From Branchiostoma floridae (lineage: Eukaryota; Chordata; Leptocardii; Amphioxiformes; Branchiostomatidae), in NCBI RefSeq assembly GCF_000003815.2, contig NW_023365693.1, forward strand, positions 1-40,186: a stretch of 40,186 bases of DNA. The letters are read 5' to 3'. The number at the start of each line of letters is the position of its first letter. Position 1 is the stretch's first letter. Under the pieces are notes generated by a model. It ran no database searches and was not told the origin of the DNA. It saw nothing but the letters and a program-made list of their open reading frames with translations. A program made the position numbers and the translations under genes. Shown here one piece after another: positions 1 to 9,600 of the stretch.

Positions 1-643
1 GTACTGGCTCTTCTGGTGCTTACCCACCGCGACGTCAAACTTGATGTCTGTGTCGGCCATTCCAAAATTCCTGTGGAACACAGACATAAAAAACATAGCT
101 TAAAGATTACATCATCTCATGCTGCACTGGTTTGCCTTAGTTGCACAATCTCTCATAATTTCTTTAAAATGCTGCACATAAAACAGATGGAAGATGGAAC
201 AAAGCTTATTTCAAACTGTCTCTAGTGAAATGAGAGTTATGCTGACCACAAATATCCAAAAACACAGACATACAAACACACACGCCCAAAACTACACCAG
301 TCCTCCATTTTTCATCGAGGTAATACTAATGAGGAACAATAACATATACATGAGTGAGTTTTGTGAGGTGTCTAATGTATGTATCTTTGTTGCTCTTAGA
401 TTACGTTTAATTGTAAATCATACTGCTGCTACTGTATGGTGTGTCTAGCAACAACGTAATAAACCATTCATTCATTCATAACCTCCGACCTCTTGAGTCT
501 GTGTAAAGAACTTTGATCAAAACCAATAACATGACCTCTGACCTCTTGAGGCACTCGGTGAGCATCTGGTAGGGAGACAGCTGGCCGGCCTTACTGCAGA
601 GTTCGTACACTCGGCTGTCTTCCACTCCGATGTGGTCAAAGTA
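1..643 (-). CDS. DGCR8: DGCR8 exons 11-12: start of second dsRNA-binding domain (partial)
   Basis: Exon 11 (643-543, 101 bases) encodes [20 protein letters not shown] and then the [12 protein letters not shown] helix of dsRBD2. Exon 12 (from 70, open at base 1) continues [13 protein letters not shown] and KHQKSQY, matching the vertebrate domain. The junction CTC AAG AG|G AAT is in frame. The intron between them (71-542) holds nothing but a short retrotransposon-like tail ending in CATTCATT repeats near 455-480. The first 61 bases of exon 11, with its acceptor, are repeated ten times upstream. Confidence 0.93.
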
Positions 644-3600
644 CTGCAGAAACACAGGGATACACAGGGATTAACTCAGATTAACTCAGGGATTAACTCA
701 GATTAACTCAGATTAACATCCGGCCTTACTGCAGAGTTCGTACACTCGGCTGTCCTCTACTCCGATGTGGTCAAAGTACTGCAGAAACACAGGGATTAAC
801 TCAGATTAACACAGATTAACAGCCGGCTTTGCTGCAAGTTCGTACACTCGGCTGTCCTCTACTCCGATGTGGTCAAAATACTGGGGAAACACAGGGATTA
901 ACTCAGATTAACGCAGATTAACATCCGGCCTTACTGCAGAGTTCGTACACTCAGCTGTCTTCCACTCCGATGTGGTCAAAGTACTGCAGAAACACAGGGA
1001 TACACAGGGATTAACTCAGATTAACTCAGGGATTAACTCAGATTAACTCAGATTAACATCCGGCCTTACTGCAGAGTTCGTACACTCGGCTGTCTTCTAC
1101 TCCGATGTGGTCAAAGTACTGGGGAAACACAGGGATTAACACAGGGATTAACTCAGATTAACACAGATTAACATCCGGCCTTACTGCAGAGTTCGTACAC
1201 TCGGCTGTCCTCTACTCCGATGTGGTCAAAGTACTGCAGAAACACAGGGATTAACTCAGATTAACTCAGGGATTAACTCAGATTAATATCCAGCCTTACT
1301 GCAGAGTTCATACACACGGCTGTCCTCCACTTCGATGTGGTCAAAGTACTGCAGAAACACAGGGATTAACTCAGATTAACTCAGATTAACATCCGGCCTT
1401 GCTGCAAGTTCGTACACTCGGCTGTCCTCTACTCCGATGTGGTCAAAGTACTGCAGAAACACAGGGATTAACTCAGATTAACTCAGATTAACATCCGGCC
1501 TTGCTGCAAGTTCGTACACTCGGCTGTCTTCTACTCCAATGTGGTCAAAGTACTGGGGAAACACAGGGATTAGCTCAGATTAACTCAGATTAACATCCGG
1601 CCTTACTGCAGAGTTCGTACACACGGCTGTCCTCTACTCCGATGTGGTCAAAGTACTGCAGAAACACAGGGATTAACTCAGATTAACTCAGATTAACACA
1701 GCTTAACATCCGGCCTTACTGCAGAGTTCGTACACTCGGCTGTCTTCTACTCCAATGTGGTCATTTAAGTACTGGGGAAACACAGGATTTTACATGTGAG
1801 GTCCAAATGCAGATGTATGTAACATGTGATAGTTACACAACAAAAAGTACAAGCCCTTCCACTGCAAGTACGTTGTACATGTCATGTATATCAGGGTTTG
1901 ACTGAAAGCCGATCCTCCAATTTCATGAACCAAATGTAGGTTCTAACCAGAGGTAGCTAACCACTGGCAAGTGTGGTCCCTGTCTGCACTTTGAACTTTG
2001 ACCCTGTGACCCAGATGACCCTGTCTCACCTCCATCTCCTCTGACACGGCCTCGCTGTTCTGCTTGTAGAGGTCAGGGATCAGGATCTCTAGTGTCGCCT
2101 TGGCTGGAAATACAAACAGACATGTAGTCCCAGGTATAACGTTACAGTACAGTAGAAAGAGCAAGATGCACATTTGTTGATGCCTTTGAGTGAAGTAGAA
2201 GTAGTATCCATTTTTGACTATACTGCTGCTGGGATCCCTGACACAGGGGTAGGTAGCAGTCAGCTAGTCTTCACACCGCGCTTCCATGCAGCATTGTCCA
2301 GTGGGTCCAACCCTGGAGCCTCAAAATTTTACATAGTCCATAAAAGAAAATTTCCAGATTTCAAGGCCGAAAAAAAATGGAAGGAGTTACACATATAAAT
2401 ACTTACAGTGACACAGAACAAAGTTGTTCTAACAGATCTGATTTAGATTTTATTTTTGGTGATGCCAAACTGCAAATACTTAAGATTAGAGAATGAAGAT
2501 TCAACCAAACAAATAAATAAATAGATAAATAGATACTGACCTGCCTTGAGCTTGGCCTGTTTCTTGCTGCTGGCAGTCCCTGTCCCGTACTTGATGCTCT
2601 GGATTTCTACTGTGGCAGCAAAGGGCTCCGCTGCATTGTCTACACAGGGAAAGACGAGTCATATATTCACTACCTTTGCATATCAATTTATACTCATAGT
2701 TAGCGTACAAAACAACAGATTTGCTCAGTGTCACTGATGAAAGATAGTGGATGCTACCTGAAACGTCTGACTGTTTCCAAAATCATATCCAGTTGCTTGT
2801 CTTGAGTAACAGTTACCTTGCATACGTTTATGAAGGTTAGACATCCAGGTAAGCAATATCCAAATACAATTCAATCTCTACAACTGGATAAAAAACGGAT
2901 ATTTACTTCCGGACGTTTCGAGTGACATCCATCACTCTTCTTCAGCAAAAGCAGAATGAACTAGTCAGAACAATTCAATGCCAGTACAGCTAACTAGAAA
3001 AACTGGTTTAACCACTAACTCGTTAGGATCATATGCAAAAGGTTACACACACTAACGTGATTAACATGTGTGTAACCTTTTGCATATGATCCTAACGATT
3101 CAGTGGTTAAACCAGTTTTTCTAGTTAGCTGTACTGGCATTGAATTGTTCTGACTAGGGCTGGGTACCGGTACAGAAAATTCAGGTCCAGGTCCGGTTCA
3201 GGTCCAGAGGATCAGGTCCAGGTCCGGACCTGAACCTGGACCTGATGCAGTATGACTCATACCAATGGTCCTTTTCACTACAAAGAAATATGTTTGATGG
3301 AGTGTTAGACTTACACTGGCGTTTTAAAATCCTACAACGCTTACTGCACCTGTACAATTTGCTGTAAAACTTGGTAGAAATTACTATAAACTCTACTCTA
3401 CGATCACTCTAGTTATTTTCTTCCACCTGCAAGCGCCAAAACGTGTCAATGCCTGATAAAATAATCTGTTAATTTTCTAATCGGTCCAACATCCGGTCCA
3501 TCTAATTTTTTCAGGTCCGGTTTTTCTGGACCGGTCCAATAAAAAAAAACGGTTTTGTACCGGTACGCTGTACCGATACCCAGCCCTAGTTCTGACTAGT

Positions 3601-6600
3601 TCATTCTGCTTTTGCTGAAGAAGAGTGATGGATGTCACTTGAAACGTCCGGAAGTAAATATCCGTTTTTATCCAGTTGTAGAGATTGAATTGTATTTGAA
3701 AGTTACCTTGCATATTTTTACCTGGATGTCCAACCTTTACCAAAATACCTAATATATTTAAATACAAGTTCAGTTCTGTTCTGTTCATCCTGTTCAAATC
3801 CCTTTCACACCTTTCAGCGGGATGATGCCCATCTGTTTCTATAGCAACTGGCTATATTACACTAAACAACCTTTCACACCTAACCTTTGCACATCTAACA
3901 GTAAAAGCTATCTAAAGAGAATGCCCATACTGGACACACTGGCAAGGATTTCCACTATACAGTGGCTAGATGCAAGAAATGCTTACCACACTCAGTGTAC
4001 TGGTACTGTGGTTGTGCCCTCATGACCCTCTGGGTGTACTCATGGAGGATACACACGGACGACTTCCCCGCAGGGTTCAACAGGAACTCTAGAACAGGCA
4101 CAGGACAACAGTGCACTTTAAATTACTATTGCCACTACTTCTACTTCCACATAATACAGGACAAAATGCCTGACGGCACATAGTGTTCTGGGACTAATGG
4201 CACAACAATACAATCATCCATCATCATTCAATGAACATACAAAATATACACATTTCTGATATCATTGTACTTCAAATTTTACACAATCATCATACTTCCA
4301 GTTCTAGATTCCTGCCGCCAGGTAATCAACTTGATTTCCGTCCGTGACATATAAAAGCTGGTTTCACAGCTCATGGAAAATGTTTCTCAAACAAGCAAAC
4401 AGTGCATAATCAAGCAAGTACATACATTGTACAGAATATGCATGTTCACTTCAAAATCATCATTTGTTTCCCTGCTTCTAAAAAAGAACATAACATTTTT
4501 GGCAAGCTGCGGTGCCAGGTTCCAAACTGCAGTGACCCACCTCTCTTCTGCCCGGCTGGCTTGTTACTGTCTGCTGCAGGGACTGACAGGGTGATCACTT
4601 TGGCGTTGGAGGACTGGAGAAGAGGAGGCACATGGAGAAGGTATTACCTGTCATGTAGCGATAAAGATGGCTGCAGGCACAAATTACTGAATGATCTTAT
4701 ATAAGTCCTTCCCACCCCAAATGGTGGATAGGGCAGCCCCCGTCTCCATTTCAGTAGTCCTGGGCCACACAGCATTGTGCCAATGCTACAGCAGGTGGCT
4801 AGTCCACTAGCAGTGGTCTCCATCTTTGACTACCATTACTAGTTTGAATTCCCAAATGTTGAGTGCTTAAATGTACACAGAAAGCAGCATGTACCATTTG
4901 TTAAGTCTTTGATATGACTTGGCCTGGAAGCAAACTCACAACCTACTGAATGCACTTGGCCGTTGCCCTGAAACATATTATCAAGTCTAAGAACAAACTC
5001 TGAAACAGTGAAGATTCCTGTAACAAGAATACCAGTGTTGGTCGATCTTCCAGTTCTTTCTTCTTCATAAGTTTGTTGTGTTGTCGACGCTCTGCCCAGG
5101 TCCTGAGAAAAAAAAAAAAACTAACACTTTAAATTTTTTCCATCCCATTCAATGTTTGTGAGCCCATGTTGTTAATTTACATGTACGTTGCAAAATCCGT
5201 TATTTCAAGATTAAGCAAATACATTTACATCAATCTTAAGTCATGAAGAAATAGGTTTTAGACAGGTGGAATTTATGTCTGTCCCAACAAGCAAGTTTTC
5301 TGTCCAGGGACGGAGGCATTGGAACGGGTCCTGGAGACAGTCCTGAGTTTACAGTTAAACAAAAGCATGCACAAGAAAAACAATATGAATTTATGAAAAC
5401 CATAACCTCAGCTGACCTGAACTTGCGGATAGTGATGGTGTCGAACTTGAACCTTCTCTCCAGGTAGCCGCGGAACTGCTCAGCATCTGGACAGGTGGAG
5501 GAAAAGTGATTACTATACATAGTAAATTCAATGTCACTGCTATACATGTAGTTTTCGTCTGTTGTAGATGTGATACTATTGCTCAACCTACTTCCATGAA
5601 AACATTTATCATTGTTACCTTTATTTTTGCATGTATATCTTTGCATTTTGAACATATGCTTCTGTTGTGGTTGCTTTGCCAATTTCCAAAGTAACTAAAA
5701 TTGGGTACACAAATTTTTGAAATATAATAATAACAATTGTTACTGTAAGTATTACAGTAATATCATGTACTTGCAAACAATAATACAAAATTGATGAAAA
5801 AAATCTTGCGTGCTGGATATATTTAGTACAACTTAAAACTTACATGGATCAGTCCACAAAAACAAAGGGGGGTGTTTCATCAACTTACCTACAGATTCTT
5901 CCCTGCACACCTCCAGTTTGGCTGCCTGGCCAAGCTTGACATCCCCTTTAGCAGAATGGAACGTTCCTTCTGCTGTACTGCTGCTGGTAGAAGCTGGAAA
6001 TACAGCCCAGGGATCATATCAGAGACAGGTGTTAACTGTCAACAATATCTAATTATTGCTCTAGCTTTTCGCACTGATCATGACATTGTCCTTGTGGCGC
6101 AAGTGGTAATGCAAATCCGTTGCTTGGCTTTCTGAATCAATTCTGTGGATCAGTTGGCCAGAGTTCGATACAAGGGTCGGCCCCAGCTCAGACATGTTGT
6201 AAGGGATTGCATTTGTCATTTTGGATGGTGAAGTAAAGCTGGGGTCCCATGTATGAGGGAAACCTTATAAAAGTATGTAAAAGGACCAAGAACATTTATC
6301 GAGAAGAATAGGGGTGACCCATTGTGCTTTGATCCAAAAATGCATTACACAAATACGGTTACTAACCACTAGCTACTCGATAACACAATATGCTTTCACC
6401 TCAATTGAAGACAACTACTTTACCTTACTTGAAAAGGGTATAAATAAAAATGATACGCTAAATTTGTAGAACCTTTCATTTGAAGGTTTGTAAATATTTC
6501 AAAGCATAACTGGCTGACAATATCAAAGAAGCATTTGCCAACAATGACATCACTCCCACAGATATCAGCTGAACACTACCTTCATGGCTGGTGCCGTTGT

Positions 6601-9600
6601 CAGAGGATGTTGCCGTGGCAACAGTTGCCGGGGAAACAGCGTCCGCATCACAACCTCCATTTTGGTTTGGGCTAGCCGTCTCGCCCTCTGCTGCAAGGTC
6701 AGATACTCCCGCATCAGCAGGAATAGTGACATCATCAGTTTCTGAGTTGCTGACCGGGTCATCACTTGACGTGCACGCTTTATCAGTGTCAGGCTTCCCA
6801 GCATGCTCCTCGTCACTGGTTGGAGCCGAGTTGTGATTGGTGGAGCTTGAGCCGTTGGTGCTGATGTCATCGGATTCTCCTCCATCCTGACCTTGACCTA
6901 CTTCTGACCTTGCTGTGTCCTTCATGACATCATCACTTTTGTCAACCGCCACCTCCTCAGATTTGATGACATCATGACTTGTCGTGGTTTCATCACCATT
7001 ATACGGGCAGACAACGGCGACCTCTGTTTTCACCTTGACATCAAGGCTTGGAACACCCTCCGTGTTGGGGATTGTGGTGACATCATCAGTTTGTGTGGTG
7101 ATGTCACACAGAAGGGGGCCCAGTTTCTTCTCCTTCTCCCTGATGTAGTGGAAGCAGGGGATGGAGGAAATGGGGATGTTGTGTTTCTGCAAAACAGGAA
7201 CCAGACCAGTGGACCAAGGGGAGATATTAGAATAGACAATTTATGCTGACATTCATTGGACAATCAATTTAGCAATACATGTTTAGGAATAAAAAAAAAC
7301 TTGAGCATTCCATGCATTTGTAAGAGGAATATTACTTTCTCTAAGAATTGCTTTCTGCACTATTTTCAACCAGGCATACTTAAGTGAATATATGTTTGTA
7401 AATCAGTCAATTCTGCTATCTATCCATGTAACTCTTTCCATGTTTAATTCTGCTGTAACCAATAGTGACTGGGAAGGACCCACAGCAAGGACAATGGTTT
7501 CACACTGCAATATTTTGAAAATTTTGCATTTTGAAACCACCTTCCGTCAGCTTGATATCCCTGCACACCGTTTTCAGAAACAGCGGAATGAACGGATATA
7601 CAAAGTAGGTTACTCCACGGATAAAGGTGAACTAGCATCAATTCCATCACTTGGATATTGCCAGTGCCAAGAAAGACTGCATTTTGCAATATTCAGCCTA
7701 TAATTATAAATGTTCAAGTTCGTAATTAATGCCATCACACGATTGGTTACCCTGATGCTGCCTGTGCCGAGGAAGTATGGGCGCGACCACGACACCACGC
7801 GGGTCTCGCGGTGAAGATAGACCGGCATGCCGCAGTTGTGGGTCGTCACGATCCAACCCTCGGGGAGCGGTTCCAACGGTTCGTGACCTAGAGCTACATG
7901 GCACAGACAAGTTAGCATGGCAAATTGGCAACAATTAAAGAGTCTTTCTGTTAAGATTCAGTGGTACAATTAATGGGCTTATGCTCTCTAGGCTCCCCCA
8001 GTGACCTAGAGCTGCATGGTACAGATAAGACAGAGATTAGAAATTACTGGGCTTCGTAGTTCCAATGGAACATAGAATCAGGTCAACTAAAAAGACTCAT
8101 TGACAAATAGTTGTAGTGCATTACTTTCTTGTTGCAATAGCATGATTGTACTATAAATTATGGTAACTTTTTTCTATAGCTTTTCATATTAAAATTCTAA
8201 AGGTTATGTATGTAAATTCATAGTTAGATAATGGTTTACCGCTGCTAAATATTTTTCCAAATTAGATTTTCCTATGGCTCCAGGCAGGATGCCAATGAAA
8301 ACAGAACATGTTGAATTTCCATATGCAGATAGCCAGAAAAATACAGGCACATAAAAAAAATGATATCGTTCATGTACATTGTATGTGGTGGTGTTGGATT
8401 GTACATGTACAATGATGTATGTTTGCCCCTTAGATATAGGTCCAAGTCAAATGCAACAGAAGAACACTGGTGTGTGCACAGGTACGTTGTGACCTTCATT
8501 CATGGAATATTGTGTGTTCAATTGCCAACTTCAATGGTAAACTTTACCATGCCAGAATTTCTAGATACAGATAGCCAGAAAAATACAGGTACATCCACAC
8601 CACATATCAAACATGATAATATCGTATGTGACAGTGTTGGATTGTATGTATGTTTGTCCCTTAGGTCCAAGTCAAATGCAACAGGTGTGTGCACAGGTAC
8701 GTTGTGACTTCTGGCCAGTTGCGGAGAAGTTGCTAAGCTATCTCCATGGGAACAGCTTGTAAGAGCGACTGTTCCCAGAACGATAGTTTAACATCTGGAG
8801 GGAGCGACACACGCGGATTGCACCAGGTCCGACAGCAAAGCAGCGGTAGAGAGAAGCCGTGATCGGAGACATGCACAGAAAACTCGAACCAAACTCAGCA
8901 TAGAAATACTTACAGTAGATTTGTTCATTTCATCTTGCACTTAAAATGGAAAACAAAGTGAACATCTTGAAACTCAGAAACTTGGTGAAGTATGTAGATT
9001 TGTTGATTAATGTTTTTCAACTTGATTTGTTCTTGATTTGTATATTTGTTATTCAATGCATAAAATAAAAATGTACATTTGTATCTTGGCAGCCAAATGG
9101 CTGAATTGTTGCATTTTGACAGAACACTTTTCAGAACAATAAAAATGGTTGAAGCTTTTGAATCTTAAAAAATGTAAAAACTTACAAACATTAAGATGAC
9201 TATTATAAATTTCAATCAAATGTTGAAATGATGAAAACATCTTATAAAAAACTATATAAAATTTTAATTTTGCTACTTTATTATGATTCCAAGAGCTTTA
9301 ATATGTCTATCAAATTAAAGATACCAATGAGTTAAAATTGCCAGTGACTGCATCGTGTGGACTGTGTTGTTGCTGTGGGTTTGTGTAGGCACAGAACCAG
9401 GGGTGCAGGGTTCTATTCCCGTCCTCGGGGAGGGACTGCACATCGGGCGCGAGCCACTGTGAAGAAGATAGTTCAACTACTACTTCACCCACCACAGCAC
9501 TGAAGTAGTGGAGAAACTACCCCCATCGCAGAGGGAGGTTGTAGGTTCGAATCTTACCTCTCAACTTCAAGTACGGGGTTCCAATCATGAAACTTGAGAA

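Larger units (their letters stand above)
2842..3735. mobile_element. Foldback element with about 200-base inverted arms, hammerhead motif in each arm
   Basis: The left arm (about 2842-3050) is the near-perfect inverse of the right arm (about 3068-3154 plus 3597-3735), around a 17-base loop. The right arm is split by the hAT-type insertion at 3155-3588. Outer arm landmarks are CATCCAGGTA and ACAATTCAATCTCTACAACT, and inner landmarks are TTTTGCATATGATCCTAACG. Each arm has a hammerhead-like motif, so the element may derive from terminal repeats of a Penelope-like retroelement. It lies in DGCR8 intron 8 and has no coding capacity. Confidence 0.8.

Noticed and set aside
661-1790. CRISPR-like array because of regular repeats and spacers
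   Set aside because: This is a eukaryotic intron; the repeated part is a piece of DGCR8 exon 11 and the spacers are themselves simple repeats.
2174-2398. 74-codon plus-strand frame
   Set aside because: No similarity to any family I recognise, lies in a DGCR8 intron, and is of a size expected by chance.
7030-7263. Minus-strand frame upstream of DGCR8 exon 3 as coding
   Set aside because: It is out of frame with the IPC motif; the acceptor at 7188/7187 and phase 0 start give the correct frame.
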